A DNA stretch of 29,635 nucleotides, taken from contig CAUPES010000016.1 in NCBI GenBank assembly GCA_963510375.1, forward strand, positions 1 to 29,635. The letters are read 5' to 3'. A model generated the notes under the pieces. That model worked only from the letters and a program-made list of their open reading frames with translations. It was not told where the DNA came from and searched no databases. This document shows positions 23,909-29,635 of this stretch, in pieces. Source of the stretch: Fastidiosipila sp963510375. Lineage in GTDB: Bacteria > Bacillota > Clostridia > Saccharofermentanales > Fastidiosipilaceae. Position 1 is the first letter of the stretch; every line of letters starts with the position of its first letter. The translations under genes were made by a program, and so were the position numbers.

Positions 23909-24534
23909 TATAAATCATCCTCATCATAATCATAATTTTCGAAACTTGATAAGAAATCGTCATCTTCTTCATCTGCAAAGTCATCAATTGAACTATCAAG
24001 GGATTCGAAGTCATCATCTTCTAGGTCAAAGTCTTCATCTTCTTCGTCTTCATCTTCATCTTCGACAATTGATCTCTTCTTGCTCTTTATTGGAACTTCT
24101 TCATCAATCTCTTCTGAGTCTAGTTCTTCATCATCTTCTTCATCAAGGTCTTCCTCTTCAGGAATTTCGAACATGTCATCTTCGCTCATGACTTTAATCT
24201 TGGATACAGGTGTTGGAACGAGTTCATCTTCCAAATCTGGTCCTTCGGATTGCCAGTCATCTGTGTCTGTATCCTCTTCTTGTTCTGCCATAATTTCTGC
24301 AATTAGAGATTCTCTCAATGGTACTGTTGCTTCAACATCACCTGGAACTGCAACAACTTGGTCTTCAGCAATTTCTCTACATGCGATAGAAACTAGACTT
24401 TCGTCGTCACCTTCTTTAACCATTGGTTCTGCACCATCAATTAATTCACGATTACGTTTAGCAACCAAAATTGAGAGATCAAAACGGTTCTCTACTTTTG
24501 GTAATAAATTTTCAATAGGTGGTTCTACTAACAT
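23908..24534 (-). CDS. rpoZ: RNA polymerase omega subunit with long acidic C-terminal tail
   Basis: Omega binds the beta' C-terminus and helps RNA polymerase assembly. Residues 1-82 match omega: PPIENLLPKVENRFDLSILV, AKRNRELIDGAEP, and LVSIACREIAEDQVV. The usual protein stops near 70-90 residues. Here an in-frame tail runs to residue 208, and from 84 on it is dominated by Asp and Glu (for example 124-147 and 157-196). Firmicutes carry a separate delta subunit (RpoE) with a similar acidic tail that displaces nucleic acid from the polymerase. This tail could do the same job, which is inference. It starts at ATG 24534 with a perfect AGGAGG. It follows gmk, the conserved order, after a 294-base gap with its own promoter, and is coupled to glyS. 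Confidence 0.9.
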   Translation of the reverse strand: MLVEPPIENLLPKVENRFDLSILVAKRNRELIDGAEPMVKEGDDESLVSIACREIAEDQVVAVPGDVEATVPLRESLIAEIMAEQEEDTDTDDWQSEGPDLEDELVPTPVSKIKVMSEDDMFEIPEEEDLDEEDDEELDSEEIDEEVPIKSKKRSIVEDEDEDEEDEDFDLEDDDFESLDSSIDDFADEEDDDFLSSFENYDYDEDDL

Positions 24535-24556
24535 TTATGTTTCCTCCTCTTTTTGT

Positions 24557-24580
24557 TCAATAGATTAATAGTTTAATAGT
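24557..24580. repeat. Three tandem 8-base repeats in the rpoZ leader
   Basis: TCAATAGA-TTAATAGT-TTAATAGT lie just upstream of the rpoZ ribosome binding site. The last two are identical. This may be chance in AT-rich DNA or a binding site. Confidence 0.4.
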
Positions 24581-24733
24581 TCATTAATTCGTCTATTTCA
24601 ATATTTGTTAACGTAAATAGCTCGTTTTAGTTCTGAATTATAAAATTCTACTTGTTTTTTACTTGCTTTATTGTTTCACTTAAATATAAACATAATATAA
24701 TAAGATATTCAATTCAGGCTAATAAACTACTAC

Positions 24734-24762
24734 ATTATACACGCTTAATCAAGCATTTTCAG
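24734..24762 (-). promoter_or_regulatory. Probable rpoZ-glyS promoter
   Basis: The minus strand has CTGAAA (24757-24762), a 17-base spacer and TATAAT (24734-24739). This gives an rpoZ leader of about 193 bases and could uncouple rpoZ-glyS from gmk. No gmk terminator is evident between 24763 and 24828. Confidence 0.5.
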
Positions 24763-24828
24763 TGTTTTCGCCCTAGTTTTTCTTTTATAAAACCTTAAAA
24801 TCAATATCTTTGTTTATAATTAAAAAGC

Positions 24829-25506
24829 TTATCTTCCTAGGACCACTTTCTCAATACCTGGTCTTCTTACAGCCCTAAGTTTCTCGGCAATTAAGATATG
24901 ATAAATTTCTCTTGCAGTTTGTTCCACATCCTTGTTAATTAGAATATAGTCGAACTTAGTTGCCTGATTAATCTCATCAATAGCCTTTTGGGAGCGGAAA
25001 ATCATACTTTCTTCAGTTTCAGTTCCACGTTCACGCAGACGTTTCTCCAATTCACTTAATGAAGGTGGTAAAAGGAAAATGTTGCAGGATGTTGAGAATT
25101 TATCTAACACAGAAAGAGAGCCTGGAACGGTTACATCCATAATAATGTCTTCACCAGAACCAATTCTTCTCTCTATAGCCTCACGTGGAGTTCCATAGAA
25201 GTTACCCCCATAGACGTCATGCTCTAGAATTTGGTTGTTTTCTAACATAGCGGCGAATTCTTCTTTTGTACGGAAATAGTAATCCACTCCGTCCACTTCA
25301 CCCTCTCTTGGTTCTCTAGTTGTAACAGATATAGAGTGTTCTAGACTCGGCATAATTTTCTTAAGAGCTGCTATTACTGTACCCTTACCTACACCTGAAG
25401 GACCTGATACGCACACCAGCATTCCTGTTGTTGGATATTCTCTATATGTTTGGACGATACCTTCGATAACATCATCATGTACATCACCACGTAGACGTTC
25501 TAGCAT
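24829..25506 (-). CDS. gmk: Guanylate kinase
   Basis: Gmk phosphorylates GMP to GDP, feeding GTP synthesis and so also alarmone pools. The P-loop is VSGPSGVGKGT (33-43), followed by HSISVTTREPREGEVDGVDY with the GMP-binding residues, and DVTVPGSLSV. At 225 residues it is slightly long because about 28 residues precede the usual start; these are acidic and helical (RLRGDVHDDVIEGIVQ). The ATG at 25506 has AAGGTGG, and no better internal ribosome binding site is seen, so the extension is kept. It sits between remA and rpoZ as in other Firmicutes. The 147-base gap to remA contains a TATAAT but no matching -35. Confidence 0.96.
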   Translation of the reverse strand: MLERLRGDVHDDVIEGIVQTYREYPTTGMLVCVSGPSGVGKGTVIAALKKIMPSLEHSISVTTREPREGEVDGVDYYFRTKEEFAAMLENNQILEHDVYGGNFYGTPREAIERRIGSGEDIIMDVTVPGSLSVLDKFSTSCNIFLLPPSLSELEKRLRERGTETEESMIFRSQKAIDEINQATKFDYILINKDVEQTAREIYHILIAEKLRAVRRPGIEKVVLGR

Positions 25507-25653
25507 ATCTCTACCACCTTGTTTATTAATTTTCGAATTGATTACTACGATAAATTGCTCAATTGAATTCGCTCAAATATTTTTGTTTAATCAACTTCTT
25601 TCAATTGTTTTTGCTTGTTGACCCATTATAAACTAATTTACTATTTTCAGCTA

Positions 25654-25914
25654 TTAGGCATTCTCTTCTGGTAATACCTGATTCGCCAGTATTTTCTCCG
25701 CATCCCAGGCCGATAAAATCACGTGATCTGAATCCATTACCAGAACTGTTTTTGTTTTCTTTCCTGCAGTTGCATCTATAAGTGCAAATCTATCCCTTGC
25801 ATCTTGGATCATACGCTTACCTGGAGCTGAGTCTGGTCCAACCATTGCTAAAATTCTACTGGTCTGTACTAAATTCCCATATCCGATTAAACTGAAAGCT
25901 CTACTTATATCCAA
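25654..25914 (-). CDS. remA: RemA-family DNA-binding regulator (DUF370)
   Basis: RemA is a small ring-forming DNA-binding protein. In Bacillus subtilis it activates matrix and osmoprotection genes. The 86 residues contain the family core: IGYGNLVQTSRILAMVGPDS, then APGKRMIQDARDRFALIDAT, and the terminal VMDSDHVILSAWD. It starts with TTG at 25914, placed by the adjacent GAGGTG; no ATG is available upstream. It lies immediately before gmk, as it does widely in Firmicutes, which supports the assignment. In an organism with no obvious biofilm genes here, its targets are unknown. Confidence 0.93.
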   Translation of the reverse strand: MDISRAFSLIGYGNLVQTSRILAMVGPDSAPGKRMIQDARDRFALIDATAGKKTKTVLVMDSDHVILSAWDAEKILANQVLPEENA

Positions 25915-25987
25915 ATTTTCACCTCTTTATTTCTATATCTCTTTATCTCTCTGACTTGTTTTAATCATTTTTTGCAAACAACTATAA

Positions 25988-27427
25988 CTAGTGACCTGCA
26001 TTTTTAAGATTAACTGCTTCTGCCAAAAGGCTGTTCCCTATATAAATTGCTGTCGAGTTAGTATCGTTAGAGCCTTCTACAACAGCGGCAACAGCATAAG
26101 GATATTCTTTACTATCAATGAAACCTATCCATAATGAATTTGTACTATTACCTTCTGCACCTTGTCTTTGAACTGTACCACTCTTACCACCTACAGTTAA
26201 TCCGGATATTCCGGCAGCGTATTGTATGCTCTCCTCTGACTGAATTGCATTTATCATCAAGCTCTTCAAATTGTTTGCAACTTCTGGGCTAAAAATCTGT
26301 GAGTTTAATTTCGTATTAGCTACTTCTTTCTTTTGTCCTATAGGGTTTTCTACATATTTAATCATATTTGGTTGGAGCAACTGACCACCATTAGCAACTG
26401 CTGATCCTATACTTGCTAGCTCTAAAGGTGACATACTTAATTTCAATTCACCTACTGGTTGTCCTGTACCATACCAACTTAGTAAACCTTGATCATTTGT
26501 AGCTGCAGAACTATCCATTACTGCTGGGCTTACACTTAATCTGTTAATCGCTTTGATACTAGATAAACCACTATTATTCAAATAATTACTGAACTCTTTT
26601 TGTCCCATTAGCACTGCTAGCTGACCAAAGAAAACATTACTAGATGTTGTAAAGGCTCTGTTCAAATCGTAGTTACCGTGCATATTTTTGCTCTCGTGGT
26701 CGGAGGCGCCATTAGGTACCAGAGGAGAACCATCAGATTCTATAAGTAATTCAGGATCATATACCTTGGAGTTCATCCATGCAGCAGCGGTCAGGATTTT
26801 CCAAGTAGAACCAGGAGCATAGGCACCATTTAAACTACGGTTAAACAAAGATGAATCTGGTAAATTTTCGTAATTAATTATATTTTCCATATACGTTGCT
26901 GGAGTTGAAGCCATTCCCAGCACGTCCCCAGTTTCATAGTTCATCAGAACTACCGACCCCTTCAAATCTCCTAACAGTTGTCTGGCATAGCCGGACAAAG
27001 CAGCATCAATAGTCAAATGAACGTTATCGCCTTCTAAACCTTTACCACTAACATCCAGAATAAGTTGTTCGATTATGCCACGATTTTTGCCTAGTAACTC
27101 ATTTTGATACAAAGTCTCAACAGTATTACTCATGTGGTGGGTATAGTCTCCAACATAGTGAGATATAGCCATTTGAATATTAGGGTCTTCTACGTAATAT
27201 CTATTCTCTGCATCTGCATCTGAATACGCTAATTTAACGCCCTCTTGAGAGTAAATCGTACCTGCTTGAGCATATTGTTGGCGCAGAGATTCCTTGTTTT
27301 CACCTGCAACTGCAAGCAAAACTGTTTGGCTCTGATGCATCTGATAAAACAAACCAGCACCAAAGACTATTGCTAATACAAGTAAAAAAGTTAAAACTAA
27401 TCTAACGTTTCTCATTAATTGTTTCAT
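25988..27427 (-). CDS. Class B penicillin-binding protein (transpeptidase), PbpA-like
   Basis: This enzyme cross-links peptidoglycan and acts with the SEDS polymerase encoded just upstream. Residues 9-28 are a membrane anchor, and a short stalk covers about 35-150. The penicillin-binding domain has SxxK in APGSTWKIL (Ser207, Lys210), SxN in TTSSNVFFG (262-264) and KSGT (415-418). All three motifs are intact. At 479 residues it is short, resembling actinobacterial PbpA more than division FtsI, which usually has a longer N-terminal domain. Its ATG overlaps the stop of the SEDS gene by four bases (ATGA), so the two are co-translated. Confidence 0.93.
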   Translation of the reverse strand: MKQLMRNVRLVLTFLLVLAIVFGAGLFYQMHQSQTVLLAVAGENKESLRQQYAQAGTIYSQEGVKLAYSDADAENRYYVEDPNIQMAISHYVGDYTHHMSNTVETLYQNELLGKNRGIIEQLILDVSGKGLEGDNVHLTIDAALSGYARQLLGDLKGSVVLMNYETGDVLGMASTPATYMENIINYENLPDSSLFNRSLNGAYAPGSTWKILTAAAWMNSKVYDPELLIESDGSPLVPNGASDHESKNMHGNYDLNRAFTTSSNVFFGQLAVLMGQKEFSNYLNNSGLSSIKAINRLSVSPAVMDSSAATNDQGLLSWYGTGQPVGELKLSMSPLELASIGSAVANGGQLLQPNMIKYVENPIGQKKEVANTKLNSQIFSPEVANNLKSLMINAIQSEESIQYAAGISGLTVGGKSGTVQRQGAEGNSTNSLWIGFIDSKEYPYAVAAVVEGSNDTNSTAIYIGNSLLAEAVNLKNAGH

Positions 27428-29226
27428 CTATTACCCCCTTCTTGTCTAGATGCAAGTCCCAGCAGTAACGCAATAACAATCCATTTTGCCAGCATAGAGC
27501 TACCTCCTGCTGCAATGAAAGGAAGTGTTGCACCAGTCAAAGGAATTAGACCTGTAGTTCCACCAATAACTACCAAAGCTTCAACAAAGAGCACTGTTCC
27601 TAGTGCCAAACCCAAAGCAGATGAAAAACCATCTCTAGCTAGAATATTAGTTCTAAAACCTCTAAGAAGGATTACAAACAAAATCACAAAAATTGATATT
27701 CCAACAATAATACCAAACTCTTCACAGATAACTGAGAAAATCATATCGGACTTTGCCAGTGGTATACCACCTGGGCTACCATTTCCTAAACCTCTGCCCG
27801 TGATATTACCTCGTCCCATAGCTTGGAGTCCGTAAACTACTTGTCTATTGGAGTCATTGACTTCAGTCCATAGAGAAGTCCAACCATCAATTCTTCTGCG
27901 AACGTGCCCAAATAAACCATAGCCAACAACACTCATAACAGCGGCTGCTACAAGAATTAAGGCTGTCTTTATGTATTCAGATGTCATAATTACAAACACG
28001 ATCAAGGTCGTTGGAACTAGAATCATTAGCGAACCTAAATCTGGTAATAACAGGTACATAAAGAAAATCATTGCTGCCCAAATTGCGAACTTAATCTGAG
28101 TTCTTAGCGGTGGTCTGTTCTTGAAGAATCCAGCCAATGTGATTAAATATGAAATTTTAGCAAACTCTGTTAACTGTAGTGAGTGACCACCTAGGCTAAG
28201 CCAGAGTGTAGCACCATGAGTATCACCACCTCTACCAAAAATCAATGTTATTAATAACAACAGTGGTGTAATGACTGCACAGAATACTAGTAAGTTCTCA
28301 ATGACCTTAGTTTTTGCAACTATTATTGCCCCTATCATCAAGATTATCATTCCAATACATAGCGCTATAATCTGTGTTCTATAGTTTGAGAACATGGCTT
28401 TAGCTATTTCTTGCATAGCTTCAACCGAACCCTCAGCTTCAGCTCTGATATAAGCTGGGTTAGATAGCAAGTTTAATCTTCCTTGTATAGCTACTCCAAT
28501 TACGGACAACTGAGCAGCTGCTAAGAATAGTATCCTATCTGCATATCTTAAGAGCATTGGCAAAATTAAGAATATAAAGTCTGTGATTAGTAAGGCAGTA
28601 GTTGTATATATTAAATAAGATTTCCTGAGCTCTTCTAGCTCTGGCATGCTAAAGAAAATTATTGCACTTGTAAGAGCTGTAAATAGGTTAATCAATAACC
28701 ATTCAATGTATGGTGGATTTGAATTCCTTTTGACCGCTCTGAGGAAAGCTTCGTTGTCATAATCAGATTCTTCATAAATCTCACCTCTAGCCTCCGCAGT
28801 CATTGGTTCATCAACAAAAGCAAATTTGCTTACATAAAAATCGATGTAGTCGCCGTTCTTTAATTGGGTCTCTCCTTTGACCAGCTCGCCATTAATGCTG
28901 AACTGTGCGGACATATTCTGCGGTCTAATAAACCAGTTATTGTCATAGCGATAAATCACGGCGTGGTGTCTCGCAATATCTGGATTGTTTATTCTTAAGT
29001 CGTTAGAACGGGCTTTACCAATATTAGTAGTGTGGTACAAAGGCAAACTGATCGTACTGCCATCAGACTTTTGCCCCAAAAGATAGTATCCCTGAGCAGG
29101 GCGCAAACTATGGCGCATAGACCAGCGTAGTTCTTTTATCGCTGACTTTAGCAGTTTAAAAGCAACAACAAAAACGAATAACGCTAATACATAACGTAAA
29201 AGATATGCAATTGAACTAATATTCAT
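27424..29226 (-). CDS. SEDS-family glycan polymerase with N-terminal FHA domain
   Basis: SEDS proteins (FtsW/RodA/SpoVE) polymerise lipid II into glycan strands together with a class B PBP. This one has 600 residues. One span lies at about 7-25. A cytoplasmic FHA domain covers about 45-138, with TTNIGKARSNDLRINN and DIARHHAVIY carrying the GK-S-RHHA pattern that reads phosphothreonine. The SEDS core of about ten spans covers about 170-600, with RRIDGWTSLW, PGGIPLAKSDMIFSVICEE and a normal ending. FHA proteins next to FtsW and PbpA are known in actinobacteria (FhaA/B), but here the domain is fused, implying Ser/Thr-kinase control of the polymerase. No kinase is in the window. It starts at ATG 29226 with GGAGGGAG. 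Confidence 0.92.
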   Translation of the reverse strand: MNISSIAYLLRYVLALFVFVVAFKLLKSAIKELRWSMRHSLRPAQGYYLLGQKSDGSTISLPLYHTTNIGKARSNDLRINNPDIARHHAVIYRYDNNWFIRPQNMSAQFSINGELVKGETQLKNGDYIDFYVSKFAFVDEPMTAEARGEIYEESDYDNEAFLRAVKRNSNPPYIEWLLINLFTALTSAIIFFSMPELEELRKSYLIYTTTALLITDFIFLILPMLLRYADRILFLAAAQLSVIGVAIQGRLNLLSNPAYIRAEAEGSVEAMQEIAKAMFSNYRTQIIALCIGMIILMIGAIIVAKTKVIENLLVFCAVITPLLLLITLIFGRGGDTHGATLWLSLGGHSLQLTEFAKISYLITLAGFFKNRPPLRTQIKFAIWAAMIFFMYLLLPDLGSLMILVPTTLIVFVIMTSEYIKTALILVAAAVMSVVGYGLFGHVRRRIDGWTSLWTEVNDSNRQVVYGLQAMGRGNITGRGLGNGSPGGIPLAKSDMIFSVICEEFGIIVGISIFVILFVILLRGFRTNILARDGFSSALGLALGTVLFVEALVVIGGTTGLIPLTGATLPFIAAGGSSMLAKWIVIALLLGLASRQEGGNR

Positions 29227-29287
29227 ACTCCCTCCAAGCTCGTATAGTTATTATTATCATATTCTAATAAAAATTAAGATTATTTAA

Positions 29288-29316
29288 ATTATATCGTTTT
29301 TTGTAGCTGTTTTCTA
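29288..29316 (-). promoter_or_regulatory. Probable promoter of the SEDS-PBP-remA operon
   Basis: The minus strand has TAGAAA (29311-29316), a 17-base spacer and TATAAT (29288-29293). The leader would be about 55 bases before the ATG at 29226. Confidence 0.45.
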
Positions 29317-29375
29317 AGGTTATAGATTTTGGTGTTTGAGTGTGATGGTCAAGGAATAGATTTTCCTAGCAAGGT

Positions 29376-29417
29376 AAAAATTTGAAAAGTGGAGCTTCCG
29401 TTAGGACTTACTCCACT
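29376..29417 (-). terminator. Terminator of the RhuM-like gene
   Basis: A 7-bp stem AGTGGAG/CTCCACT (29388-29394 and 29411-29417) with a 16-base loop is followed on the minus strand by TTTTCAAATTTTT. It insulates the SEDS operon from the upstream gene. Confidence 0.65.
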
Positions 29418-29430
29418 CATCTTTAATCTA

Positions 29431-29635
29431 TTATTCTACCTCTTTTGTATTTTCTTCTAGTTCTAGGAACTTATCAAAATCACTCTTGTAAAGTCTATCC
29501 TGTGTAATTCTATATTTTTCAAACTCACTCTCTGCGTGTCTTTCAGCAAGAGCTGCCGAGACTTTTCCTGTATCGTTTAAAATTTCTTTATCCCATAATT
29601 GTAAAAATCCATTTAATCTTTTTTCCCAATCTTCC
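29431..29635 (-). CDS. RhuM-like (virulence/defence-associated) protein, C-terminal fragment
   Basis: The last 67 codons of a gene entering from the right edge end at TAA 29431, followed at once by TAG. The fragment starts EDWEKRLNGFLQLWDKEIL and continues GKVSAALAERHAESEFEKYR, then QDRLYKSDFDKFLELEE. This resembles the C-terminus of RhuM proteins: a W-x-x-x-L-x-x-F-L start, G-K-V-S, A-x-x-Y-E-K-Y/F, then QDRxxxSDFD. They are found in accessory islands and near restriction-modification or toxin loci; their biochemical function is unknown. The N-terminus is outside the window, so the call rests on the tail only. Confidence 0.6.
   Translation of the reverse strand, partial: EDWEKRLNGFLQLWDKEILNDTGKVSAALAERHAESEFEKYRITQDRLYKSDFDKFLELEENTKEVE

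Noticed and set aside
24080..24568. Ser-rich 162-residue plus-strand ORF
   Set aside because: It is the antisense of the Asp/Glu-rich rpoZ tail (GAA/GAT read backwards gives TTC/ATC and TCA/TCT). It has no ribosome binding site.

Overview
The window looks like chromosomal DNA from an AT-rich, Gram-positive-type bacterium, most likely a clostridial Firmicute. The evidence is the gene set: a remA-gmk-rpoZ order, DnaD- and DnaI-type replication proteins, a dimeric glycyl-tRNA synthetase, strong AGGAGG ribosome binding sites, lipoproteins and VanY/UppP wall enzymes. A fused phosphoglycerate kinase-triosephosphate isomerase and an FHA domain fused to a SEDS glycan polymerase narrow it to an unusual lineage, possibly near Saccharofermentans/Fastidiosipila. 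That placement is an inference. Most genes lie on the minus strand. I see no tRNA, rRNA, CRISPR array or intact insertion sequence.

Layout. 1-183: the start of an XRE regulator that runs off the left edge. 565-3485 (minus): guaA with a decayed glutaminase domain, an orphan prepilin peptidase preceded by a hairpin that contains its ribosome binding site, and uppP. 3686-3892 (plus): a small membrane protein. 4032-4229: rpmB behind a long structured leader. 4554-7117 (minus): a dnaD-dnaI-acpS operon. 7250-10040 (plus): a VanY carboxypeptidase, a YwaF-like membrane protein, a membrane-anchored unknown and a small lipoprotein. 10201-12153 (minus): the pgk-tpi fusion.

12593-16966 (minus) is the most accessory-looking block. 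It holds a small secreted or anchored protein, three multi-pass permeases, a BcrA-like ABC ATPase and another anchored exoprotein. The block sits behind a promoter decorated with inverted repeats. 17184-21626 (minus) encodes two related envelope proteins: a TPR lipoprotein and a 970-residue protein with a disordered cytoplasmic half, one membrane span, TPRs and a similar terminal beta domain. A DUF4203-like membrane protein is divergent from them (21723-22322).

22496-29226 (minus) is a core growth cluster: FHA-SEDS polymerase, class B PBP, RemA, guanylate kinase, an RNA polymerase omega subunit with a long acidic tail, and glycyl-tRNA synthetase. The right edge holds the C-terminus of a RhuM-like protein. 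Together the window combines wall synthesis (uppP, vanY, SEDS/PBP), replication initiation, GMP supply (guaA, gmk) and two uncharacterised envelope modules. Those modules and the domain rearrangements in GuaA and RpoZ are the best leads.
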